DNA of 39,425 nucleotides, taken from contig NZ_CAJYVE010000046.1 in NCBI RefSeq assembly GCF_913777995.1, forward strand, positions 1 through 39,425, in the 5' to 3' direction. The translations under genes were made by a program, and so were the position numbers. Positions 25,540 to 33,247 of this stretch are shown in pieces (within the stretch, counting starts at the first letter, position 1; each line of letters begins with the position of its first letter). Source of the stretch: an uncultured Pseudomonas sp. Its GTDB lineage: Bacteria; Pseudomonadota; Gammaproteobacteria; Pseudomonadales; Pseudomonadaceae. The notes below the pieces were generated by a model, which saw only the letters and a list, made by a program, of their open reading frames with translations, was not told where the DNA came from and did no database searches.

Positions 25540-27144
25540 TCACTCCGCAGGCTGGAAGACGGGTTGGCGAGTGGCCACGCTGGCCGGGCTCGGATGGCCG
25601 AGGCCGATCTGCTCCGGCTCCAGGTCCGGGCCGTGCTTGACCGCCTTGAACATCAGCTTCAGCTCGATGACCAGCAGCACGCTGTAGATCGCCACGAAAC
25701 CGGCGATGGTCAGCAGCAGGGTCTTCACACCCAGGCTCGACACCGCCACAGCGGTGGGCAGCACGCCTTCGATCACCCAGGGCTGGCGACCGTACTCGGC
25801 GACGAACCAGCCGGCCTCGATGGCCACCCAGGGCAGCGGGATGGCATACACCGCCAGACGCAGCAGCCAGCGGTAGCGCTCCAGGCGATGACGCGCCGAC
25901 AACCAGAAGAACGCCGCGGTGAGGGCGATGAAGAACAGGCCCAGGGCGACCATGACGCGGAACGACCAGAACAGCGGCGCCACCTGCGGCACGGTATCCC
26001 AGGCGGCCTGGGCAATCTGTGCGTCCGAAGCCTGACGCGGGTCATCGACATAGCGCTTGAGCAACAGGGCGTAGCCCAGCTCGCTGCCGTTGCTTTCGAA
26101 GGCCTCCTTGAGCGCCGGGGAAATCTGTGTGGTCGAGCCTGCGGCGCGGATCTGCTCCAGCGCGTCATAGGCCAGCAGGCCGCGGCGGATGCGCGCCTCG
26201 GCGCTGACCACCAGGTCCTTGATGCCGGGCATTTCGGTGTCCAGCGAGCGGGTGCCGATCAGGCCCATTACCCACGGAATATGCACCGCGTAGTGGGTCT
26301 CGCGGGCCTGCTGGTCGGGAAAGCCGAAGGCGGTGAAGGCCGCCGGGGCCGGCTCGGTGTCCCACATGGCTTCGATGGCCGCCAGTTTCATCTTCTGGTG
26401 TTCGCTGGACAGGTAGCCGCTTTCGTCACCCAGCACCACCACCGACAGCGAGGCCGCCAGGCCGAACGACGCCGCCACGGTCATCGAACGCTTGGCCAGG
26501 TCGACATGCCGGCCCTTGAGCAGGTACCAGGCCGAGATGCCCAGCACGAAGATCGCCCCGCACACGTAGCCGGCCGACACGGTATGCACGAACTTGGCCT
26601 GGGCCACCGGGTTGGTCAGCACCGCGTAGAAATCGCTGACTTCCATGCGCATGGTCTGCGGGTTGAACACCGCGCCCACCGGGTTCTGCATCCAGCCGTT
26701 GGCAATCAGGATCCACAGCGCCGAGAGGTTGGTGCCCAGGGCCATCAGCCAGGTCACCAGCAGGTGCTTGACCCGGGTGAGCTTGTCCCAGCCGAAGAAG
26801 AACAGGCCGACGAAGGTCGCCTCCAGGAAGAACGCCATCAGCCCTTCGATGGCCAGCGGCGCACCGAAGATGTCACCCACGTAGTGGCTGTAGTAGCTCC
26901 AGTTCATGCCGAACTGGAACTCCATGACGATGCCGGTGGCCACGCCCATGACGAAGTTGATGCCGAACAGAGTGCCCCAGAAGCGGGTCATCTGCCGCCA
27001 GATCACCCGGCCGGTCATCACGTAGATGGTTTCCATGATCGCCAGCAGGATCGACAGACCCAGCGTCAGGGGGACGAACAGGAAGTGATAGAGCGCGGTC
27101 AGCGCAAACTGCAATCGCGACAGGCTGACTATGTCAAAGTCCAT
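25540..27144 (-). CDS. cydA: cytochrome bd ubiquinol oxidase subunit I
   Basis: Haem-binding subunit (b558, b595, d) of cytochrome bd, oxidising ubiquinol and reducing O2 to water with high affinity; 534 residues. Haem ligands look present: His in LTALYHFLFVPLT (about 20), His in AKFVHTVSAGYVCG (about 187), and Met in FWSFRVMVALG (about 398). The quinol loop begins GDESGYLSSEHQKMKLAAIE and is of the long E. coli type, with the conserved AEYGRQPWVIEGVLPTAVA afterwards. AGAGGAA precedes the ATG. Pseudomonads usually carry CioAB with a short Q-loop, so this E. coli-like form is notable. Confidence 0.96.
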   Translation of the reverse strand: MDFDIVSLSRLQFALTALYHFLFVPLTLGLSILLAIMETIYVMTGRVIWRQMTRFWGTLFGINFVMGVATGIVMEFQFGMNWSYYSHYVGDIFGAPLAIEGLMAFFLEATFVGLFFFGWDKLTRVKHLLVTWLMALGTNLSALWILIANGWMQNPVGAVFNPQTMRMEVSDFYAVLTNPVAQAKFVHTVSAGYVCGAIFVLGISAWYLLKGRHVDLAKRSMTVAASFGLAASLSVVVLGDESGYLSSEHQKMKLAAIEAMWDTEPAPAAFTAFGFPDQQARETHYAVHIPWVMGLIGTRSLDTEMPGIKDLVVSAEARIRRGLLAYDALEQIRAAGSTTQISPALKEAFESNGSELGYALLLKRYVDDPRQASDAQIAQAAWDTVPQVAPLFWSFRVMVALGLFFIALTAAFFWLSARHRLERYRWLLRLAVYAIPLPWVAIEAGWFVAEYGRQPWVIEGVLPTAVAVSSLGVKTLLLTIAGFVAIYSVLLVIELKLMFKAVKHGPDLEPEQIGLGHPSPASVATRQPVFQPAE

Positions 27145-27192
27145 GTCTTTTTCCTCTAAGGGTTCACATTCAAAAGCTCAAAACGGGGTCGG

Positions 27193-28890
27193 TCAGTCGG
27201 GGCGCAGGCCCGCCAGTACCGTGTCGAATCCTTGGCTGCCACGCGGCCAGGCGGCACAGACACGCCCGCCTTCCAGCACCAGCAGCCGGTCGGCCAGCGC
27301 TGCCTCACGGCGCAGGTGCGTGACCAATAGCCAGGCGCGGCCTTGGCCGGCACGATCCAGCCCGGCCAGCACCTGGCGGGCGGTGGCGCCATCCAGGCCT
27401 TCGCTGGGTTCGTCGAGCAGCCAGAGCGGTGCGTTCTGCAGCAGCAGGCGAGCCAGGGCCAGGCGTCGGGCCTGGCCGCCGGAAAGCCCCTGGCCGCCCT
27501 CGCCCAGTCGCGTGTCCAGACCCTCGGGCCAGGCCCGCAGGGGGTCGCCCAACCCGGCCGCGTCCAGCGCCTGCCACAGCTGCGCGTCGCTGGCAGCGGG
27601 CGCAGCGAGCAGCAGGTTGTCGCGCAGGCTGTCCTGGAACAGCTCGGTGCGCTGGGTCAGCCAGCCCTGCGCGGAGGTCACCCGAACCTCGCCGCTGCGA
27701 AGGGCCAGTTCGCCACTGAGCAAGGCCAGCAACGAGGACTTGCCGGCACCACTGCAGCCCACCAGCGCCACTCGCTCGCCGGCCTCGATATGCAGGTCGA
27801 TGTCCTGCAGGGCATCGCGCCCGGCTCCTGGGTGGCGTGCACAGGCCCGGCGTACCTGCACCACCGGCCCGGCAGGCTGCGAGCCCTCGCAACGGGTCGG
27901 TTCGGCAGCGCTCAATTGCGGTGCGATACGCCGCGCCGCCAGGGTGGTGCGTCCCATTTCCAGCGCACCGCGACGCAAAGCGGCCAGCGGCTCGGTGACG
28001 GTCAGCGCCAGCAACACGGCGAACACCGCCACCGGCACATCAATGGCTGCTACCGAAACCAGCCAACCGGCCACCAGCAGGGTCAGCGCCAGCAGCACGC
28101 TGCCCAGCACGCCGAACGCCAGGCCGGCACGGTTGTCCAGGCGGTTCAACTGGTCGTCGCAGTGCGCCAGCCGCGCATCGCTGGCGGCCAGGTATCTGCC
28201 TTGCGCCGCCAGGCGCCCGGCCATCAACAGCTCGGTCTGCCCGGCCACCAGGTCGGCGGCCTGGGCCCGCAGGCTTTCCAGGGCCTGCGCACGCCGCTGG
28301 GCCGGACGCAGCGAGCCCAGCCAGGTGCTGCGCAGCACCAGCAGCGTGGTCACCACCATCAGCGCCAGCACCACCAGGCCCAGGCGCAGGTCCACCGCCC
28401 CCAGGGCCACGCTGGCCGCCAGAACTGCGGCCAGCGCGGCACCCAGCGGGACCAGCACACGCAGGTACAGCGAATCCAGGGCGTCGATGTCGCAGGTCAG
28501 GCGAAACAGCAGGCGCGCCGGGCGCAGGGCCAGTTGCCGGGCGGCGCGGGGTTGTGCCCAGCCGCGAAACAGCCGCACCCGCAACGCGGCCAGTACCGCC
28601 AGGGTCGCGTCGTGGGTGGCCAGGCGTTCGCCGTAGCGGGCGAAGGTGCGGCCCAGGGTGAACAGGCGAATGCCAGACGACGGCATGAACACGTCGAAGG
28701 CCAGCGCCGTCGCAGCACTCAGGCCGGCGATGGCGGTGGCGCTGATGAACCAGCCCGACAACCCCAGCAGCGCCATGCCGCACAGCACGGTCAGGGCCGC
28801 CAACATGGCACCGACCAGCAGCAGGGTGCGACGTTCGGCCCAGAACAGCGCCAGGATGGGACGCAGCGAGGCCAAGCGCTTGCCGCTCAT
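27193..28890 (-). CDS. cydC: ABC exporter subunit CydC (thiol/haem export for cytochrome bd assembly)
   Basis: Half of the heterodimeric CydDC ABC transporter needed for cytochrome bd assembly, exporting cysteine/glutathione (haem-linked function). 565 residues from MSGKRLASLRPILALFW, with GGAGGTG upstream. The six-helix membrane domain is about 15-310. In the nucleotide-binding domain, Walker A is GCSGAGKSS, the signature is LSGGQARRLALARL, Walker B is LWLLDEPSEGLD, and the switch His is in LVTHLRRE. It overlaps the cydD stop by 4 bp (ATGA) and ends 48 bp before cydA. Confidence 0.93.
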   Translation of the reverse strand: MSGKRLASLRPILALFWAERRTLLLVGAMLAALTVLCGMALLGLSGWFISATAIAGLSAATALAFDVFMPSSGIRLFTLGRTFARYGERLATHDATLAVLAALRVRLFRGWAQPRAARQLALRPARLLFRLTCDIDALDSLYLRVLVPLGAALAAVLAASVALGAVDLRLGLVVLALMVVTTLLVLRSTWLGSLRPAQRRAQALESLRAQAADLVAGQTELLMAGRLAAQGRYLAASDARLAHCDDQLNRLDNRAGLAFGVLGSVLLALTLLVAGWLVSVAAIDVPVAVFAVLLALTVTEPLAALRRGALEMGRTTLAARRIAPQLSAAEPTRCEGSQPAGPVVQVRRACARHPGAGRDALQDIDLHIEAGERVALVGCSGAGKSSLLALLSGELALRSGEVRVTSAQGWLTQRTELFQDSLRDNLLLAAPAASDAQLWQALDAAGLGDPLRAWPEGLDTRLGEGGQGLSGGQARRLALARLLLQNAPLWLLDEPSEGLDGATARQVLAGLDRAGQGRAWLLVTHLRREAALADRLLVLEGGRVCAAWPRGSQGFDTVLAGLRPD

Positions 28891-30596
28891 GAGGCCACCT
28901 CCAGTCGAACCGGGGTGCTGGGCTGACACAGCCGTTGCAGCGGCAGCTGACGACCCACCGCTGCGGCCAGCGCTGGATCATGGGTGGCGACGATCAGGGT
29001 GCGCCCACGCGCCAGCTCCAGCAGTGCCGCGGTGACCTCGGCACGGGTCTGGCGGTCCAGGTGCGCCGTGGGTTCATCGGCGAGGATCAGGCGAATAGAC
29101 GGGTCGGCCGCAATCCGCGCCAGGGCCAGGCGCAGCCCTTCCCCGCCGGACAGCCCGAGGCCGCCCTCTCCGAGCATCTGCCCGGCACGCGCCTGCTCAA
29201 CCTCTTGCAGGCAGGCGCTGGCGAGCGCCTTGTCGACTGCCTGGGCGCCCACCGTCGGGCGTCCCAGGCTGATGTTGTGCCGCACGGTGCCAGCGAAGAT
29301 ATGCGGCTTCTGGCCGATCCAGCCGATTTGCCCCGGTGCCACGCCCAGTGTCAGGTGCCCGGCCTGGAGCGGCAGCAACCCGGCGATGGCGGCCAGCAGC
29401 GTGGATTTCCCGCTGCCGCTGGGCCCGGTGATCGCCAGGTGTTCGCCCTGGGCGACCCGCAGCGACACACCTTCGAAAGCCGCCCGTGCCGCGCCAGCAT
29501 GCGCCACGCTCAGCGCCTCGACGCTCACCGCCAGGCCAGGCGTCGCACAGGGCGCCGCAGGCGGCGGCAAGGCCGCGCCCTGCTCGCTCAACTCGGCCAG
29601 CGCCTGCAGGGCACTGACGCCGGCGGCGCGGTCATGCCAGACCGCCGACAGGTCGCGAAGCGGCTCGAAGAACGCCGGCGCCAGCAGCAGCACGAACAGT
29701 CCCTGGCCCAGGCTCAAGGTCTGGCCCCAGGCGCCGAACGGCAGGTAGCCCAGCAGGTGGAAGCCGATGTACACCGCCACCAGCGCCACACCCAGGGCAG
29801 AGAACAGCTCCAGCACCGCCGACGACAGGAAGGCGATGCGCAACACCCGCAGGGTGCGCTGGCGCAGCGACAAGGCCGAAGCCTCGACCCGCGCGGCGGT
29901 CAGCTCGACAGCGCGCAGGGCACGCAAGGTGGTCAGGCCACGCAGGCGGTCGAGCAGGAAGGCATTCATGCCGCCCATCTCCACCAGTTGCGCTTCGCTG
30001 GCGGCCTTGGCACGCCAGCCCACCAGGGCCATGAACAGCGGAATCAACGGCGCGGCCAGCAACAAGACGGCGGCGGCCAGCCAGGAATGCCAGGCCACCG
30101 CCAGGAGAATGAACACAGGCAGGGTCATGACCCGCTGCTGCACGGGCAGGTAGCGCACCAGGTAAGGCAGCACGGCCTCGGCCTGCTCGGCCAGCACACT
30201 GGCCGCCTGGCCCGAAGCGGCGCGGCGGGTATCCAACGGCGAACGCTGCGCCAGTGTCGCGACGGCGTGTTCACGCAAGAGGCTGAGATGAGCGCGTGCA
30301 GTGCGGTACAGCAAGCGGTTACCCCGGCTCTCGGCCAGGCTGCGCACTGTCCCGAGCACCAGCAGCGCCAGCGCGGCAGGCCACACCCGCGCCATGCCCT
30401 GCCCGTCGAGCAGCCCCTGCACGGCCCAGGCGATGGCGGCGGCCTGCAACAGCCACAGCATGCCGCCCAGGGTCTGCAACAAAGCGCCACGGCGGTTGGG
30501 CCGGTAGACCGGCGCCTGGACGCACCAGACGCGGGCACCCTCCGAAACGTTGCTCGGTCGTGGTGCACAAGGTTCGCAAGGGGAGACAGTGTTCAC
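28887..30596 (-). CDS. cydD: ABC exporter subunit CydD
   Basis: Partner of CydC; first gene of the cydDCABX-ldhA cluster. 569 residues from the GTG at 30596 (then NTVSPCEPCAPR). An ATG at 30689 in the same frame would add 31 very Arg-rich residues. I prefer the GTG because it puts the first membrane helix near residue 40, as in E. coli CydD, but the ribosome site is weak and the choice is uncertain. Membrane domain about 35-320. The nucleotide-binding domain has Walker A GPSGSGKST, signature LSGGEGLRLALARI, Walker B ILADEPTAHLD and switch His VATHDPALA. The signature LSGGE(G) deviates slightly from the LSGGQ form. Confidence 0.88.
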   Translation of the reverse strand: MNTVSPCEPCAPRPSNVSEGARVWCVQAPVYRPNRRGALLQTLGGMLWLLQAAAIAWAVQGLLDGQGMARVWPAALALLVLGTVRSLAESRGNRLLYRTARAHLSLLREHAVATLAQRSPLDTRRAASGQAASVLAEQAEAVLPYLVRYLPVQQRVMTLPVFILLAVAWHSWLAAAVLLLAAPLIPLFMALVGWRAKAASEAQLVEMGGMNAFLLDRLRGLTTLRALRAVELTAARVEASALSLRQRTLRVLRIAFLSSAVLELFSALGVALVAVYIGFHLLGYLPFGAWGQTLSLGQGLFVLLLAPAFFEPLRDLSAVWHDRAAGVSALQALAELSEQGAALPPPAAPCATPGLAVSVEALSVAHAGAARAAFEGVSLRVAQGEHLAITGPSGSGKSTLLAAIAGLLPLQAGHLTLGVAPGQIGWIGQKPHIFAGTVRHNISLGRPTVGAQAVDKALASACLQEVEQARAGQMLGEGGLGLSGGEGLRLALARIAADPSIRLILADEPTAHLDRQTRAEVTAALLELARGRTLIVATHDPALAAAVGRQLPLQRLCQPSTPVRLEVAS

Positions 30597-30710
30597 GGCA
30601 CGCCACTGATTCGCTGGAGAGGTCGCCCGGGCCAGGCCTTTGGCGCGGCGGAGCAGCCTGTAACGACGCCGTCGTTCCTCGACGGGCATGGGCCTTGATG
30701 GCTAGGAGCC

Positions 30711-30759
30711 ATGCTAAAGCAGGGGTGGCCGCCATTAACTGACGCAGATCAATGGCGGC
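30711..30759 (-). promoter_or_regulatory. ANR/FNR-type promoter of the cydDCABX-ldhA locus
   Basis: ANR-like box CTGACGCAGATCAA (30739-30752), differing from TTGAC-N4-ATCAA by one base, with a -10-like TAGCAT on the minus strand at 30716-30711. The box centre lies about 41.5 bp before the implied transcription start near 30704, the class II activation distance. The box is bracketed by perfect 9-bp inverted arms GCCGCCATT (30728-30736) and AATGGCGGC (30751-30759). Confidence 0.65.
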
Positions 30760-30997
30760 ATGCCATCAGTCGCTAGAGTTCTGTTCACTGGCAAGCGGGT
30801 ACGAGACATGCATCTAGCCTGCAGGCCGGTTACGAGCGCGTTGCGCCACAGGTGCCGGGCAGGCTGCCTGTAGCCTGGCCCAGCACTTCTGGAAGCCAAT
30901 GGAAAGACAACCTTCGCCGGCCCCCAACAATAAGTTTGCCCCCCGTTTCGCTACCGCCGACCGATCCGGCGGCCGCCCCATTGAGGCTTGAAGGACT
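30760..30997 (+). other. upstream region of the NIT-domain chemoreceptor, no gene seen
   Basis: Between the ANR-like box and the chemoreceptor start I see no supportable gene and no convincing promoter. A TAAGTTT near 30930 followed by GCCGACC near 30956 has the wrong spacing for a flagellar sigma-28 site. The start codon at 30998 has GAAGGA just upstream. Confidence 0.4.
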
Positions 30998-32956
30998 ATG
31001 CTCAAGAACGCTCCGCTGCGCCTGAAGCTGCTGCTGATACTCATCCTGCCGACCCTCGGCTTCCTGTGGCTGGCCACCGGCAGCGTCATCGACAACACCA
31101 GGATCCTGCGCGACATGGACGCCACGGTGGACGCCAGTGCCTCGGCGCAGAGGCTCAGCCAGCTGATCACCACCCTGCAGCGCGAACGCGGCGCCAGCGG
31201 TGTGTTCCTCGGCAGCAAGGGCACCTCGATGCGTGACCAACTGGCACGCATGCGCCAGGGCACCGACCAGGCACTGACGTCGGCCAAGGCGCTCAGCACC
31301 CGCGGCAGCGAACTGGAACAGACCCTGAGCGTGCTGGATGGCCTCACCACGCTGCGCACTCAGATCGACGCGCTGGGCGTGACCAGCACCGACTCCGGTG
31401 CGCGCTACACCGAAATCATCCAGAGGCTGGTCGGCTACACCCATTCCCTGGAAGCGCGCATCAATGACCCGCAGATCATCCACGCCCTCAGCGCCCTCAA
31501 CCAGTTCATCGAAATGAAGGAGCGCGCTGGCCGCGAGCGTGTGGTGCTGGGCCTGGCCTTCAGCCAGGGCAGCTTCGATGCCCCCCTGCTGTCGCGCTTC
31601 AGTCGTAACCTGGGCGAGTTCACCGCCTATGCGGAAAACTTCCGCCGCAAGGCGCCCGCCGAGTTACTGGCGCAACTCGATGAGCGCATGAAAGACGCCA
31701 GCGCCCAGGAGGTCAGCCGCCTGCAACGTCTGGCCTTCGAACTGCCGCTGGGCACGGCGCTGGGCATCAAGCCCGAAGCCTGGTTCGAAACCGCGACCCG
31801 GCGCATCGACCTGATGGGCGAGGTGGAAAACAACCTGGGGCTGGAAGTCCGCGCCCTGGCCCAGGACGCCCGCGACCATGCCAGCCTGGAACTGTGGCTG
31901 ACCGTCGCCGCCGCACTGGCAGCCCTGGTGGCGGTCGGTGTGCTGTCGTACCTGATCATCCGCAACATCGACCTGGCGGTGCGTGACGTGACCAGCACTC
32001 TGCAAAGCCTGTCGCAGCGTGACCTGACCGCGCGCTCGAACTACCGCAGCCGTGACGAGTTCGGGCGGATCGCCACTGACCTCAACGACATGGCGGCGCA
32101 AATCACCCACATCGTTCAAGAAATCAGCAACGCCACGGCACAGGTGGCCACCGCCGCCGAAGAGTCCTCGGCCGTCACCGTGGAGACCAGCCGCAGTGTC
32201 GAGCAACAGCGCCAGAGCACCGAACTGGTGGCCACCGCCATCACCGAGATGAGCACCACCGTGCGCGACGTGGCGCGCAGCACCAACGACGCGGCGCAGA
32301 TGTCGCAGCAGATCAACCGCCACACCACCCAGGGCCGCAGCGAGGTGGAGCACACCATCGGGCTGATTCGCGAGCTGTCGAACCAGGCCGAAGAAACCGC
32401 CAGGATCATCGGCGAGCTGAAACAGGAGAGCGACGCGATTTCCTCGGTACTCGACGTGATCCGCAGCATCGCCGAGCAGACCAACCTGCTGGCCCTCAAC
32501 GCGGCCATCGAAGCAGCCCGGGCCGGCGAGGCCGGGCGTGGCTTCGCGGTGGTCGCCGATGAGGTGCGCAACCTGGCGCAGAAGACCCAGCAGTCCACCG
32601 GCAGCATCCAGCAGATGATCAGCAACCTGCAGAACGGCTCGGATCGCGCCAGCCAGTCGATGCAGGAAACCCTCGGCAAGGCCCAGGCCGGGGCCAACAA
32701 CATCGTGCGCGCTGGCGCCCTGCTCGACGAAATCGCCGAAGGCGTGACCAGCATCAGCGACCGCAATATCCAGATCGCTTCGGCGGCCGAGGAACAGAGC
32801 GCGGTCGCCGAAGACATCAGCCGCAACGTCAACGAGATCAATGACCTGGTGATTCAGGTCAGCGCCGGAGCCCAACAGACCGCCGTGACCAGCCAGGAAC
32901 TGGCGCGCCTGGCCGAACACCAGCAGGACCTGGTCAAGCGCTTCAAGGTCGCCTGA
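30998..32956 (+). CDS. methyl-accepting chemotaxis protein with NIT sensor domain
   Basis: Inner-membrane chemoreceptor, 652 residues. TM1 about 8-30. The periplasmic all-helical NIT (nitrate/nitrite-sensing-type) domain is about 45-285, with the family signature [18 protein letters not shown], an internal [17 protein letters not shown] and a second pair of long helices. TM2 is about 298-320, HAMP about 320-375 ([21 protein letters not shown]). The cytoplasmic signalling hairpin has its tip at [26 protein letters not shown] followed by VADEVRNLA. There is no C-terminal CheR/CheB pentapeptide (ends VKRFKVA). A strong AAGGA is present. Nitrate as ligand is suggested by the domain but not shown. 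Its place beside the cytochrome bd locus, divergent from it, would fit electron-acceptor taxis. Confidence 0.92.
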   Translation: MLKNAPLRLKLLLILILPTLGFLWLATGSVIDNTRILRDMDATVDASASAQRLSQLITTLQRERGASGVFLGSKGTSMRDQLARMRQGTDQALTSAKALSTRGSELEQTLSVLDGLTTLRTQIDALGVTSTDSGARYTEIIQRLVGYTHSLEARINDPQIIHALSALNQFIEMKERAGRERVVLGLAFSQGSFDAPLLSRFSRNLGEFTAYAENFRRKAPAELLAQLDERMKDASAQEVSRLQRLAFELPLGTALGIKPEAWFETATRRIDLMGEVENNLGLEVRALAQDARDHASLELWLTVAAALAALVAVGVLSYLIIRNIDLAVRDVTSTLQSLSQRDLTARSNYRSRDEFGRIATDLNDMAAQITHIVQEISNATAQVATAAEESSAVTVETSRSVEQQRQSTELVATAITEMSTTVRDVARSTNDAAQMSQQINRHTTQGRSEVEHTIGLIRELSNQAEETARIIGELKQESDAISSVLDVIRSIAEQTNLLALNAAIEAARAGEAGRGFAVVADEVRNLAQKTQQSTGSIQQMISNLQNGSDRASQSMQETLGKAQAGANNIVRAGALLDEIAEGVTSISDRNIQIASAAEEQSAVAEDISRNVNEINDLVIQVSAGAQQTAVTSQELARLAEHQQDLVKRFKVA

Positions 32957-32980
32957 GCCACGGAGCGGTCACCCGGTGGA

Positions 32981-33056
32981 GGCGGCTTCAGCCGCGAGAA
33001 GGCCAGAAAATTCACGGCACCTGCCGTGAACCTGAGGTCGATTCGCGGCTGAAGCC
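32981..33056. repeat. REP pair (type A) with inner hairpin
   Basis: Arms GGCTTCAGCCGCGA (about 32984-32997) and TCGCGGCTGAAGCC (33043-33056) enclose a second perfect hairpin TTCACGGCA/TGCCGTGAA (33011-33030). It begins 24 bp after the chemoreceptor stop. Its loop differs from the type A loops at 1.9 and 16.6 kb. Confidence 0.8.
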
Positions 33057-33085
33057 AATACTGTTCGATTGAGCGCTGTGCGGCT

Positions 33086-33176
33086 TGTGGGAGCGAGCTT
33101 GCTCGCGAAAAGCTGGCAAAGTCGCTGAGGTTGCTGTGAACGTGACACCGCCTTCGCGAGCAAGCTCGCTCCCACA
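33086..33176. repeat. REPIN (type B REP pair)
   Basis: 24-bp perfect inverted arms: TGTGGGAGCGAGCTTGCTCG and onwards (33086-33109) against 33153-33176. It is preceded by AATACTGTTCGATTGAGCGC at 33058, shared with the left flank of the type A element at 16.5 kb. A lone type A REP (GGCTGAAGCCGC, about 33195-33216) follows, so 32957-33247 is a mosaic of at least three REP units with no gene. Confidence 0.88.
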
Positions 33177-33247
33177 GCCTAACTGACCTGGTATGGCGGC
33201 TGAAGCCGCTCCCGCCTGGCGCCTGACTACCGGCCTGGGTATCAGCC

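Noticed and set aside
25534-27159. Long plus-strand frame of 541 codons opposite cydA
   Set aside because: A shadow of cydA, extremely rich in Gln/His/Arg/Gly; no family resemblance. The same holds for long plus-strand frames opposite cydC, cydD, gabD and cysW.
30597-30689. N-terminal extension of CydD from the ATG at 30689
   Set aside because: Adds 31 Arg-rich residues and moves the first membrane helix too far from the N-terminus; not fully excluded, because the leader from the predicted start site would still allow it.
30930-30965. Possible flagellar sigma-28 promoter before the NIT chemoreceptor
   Set aside because: TAAGTTT and GCCGACC are present but about 18 bp apart instead of the expected 11.
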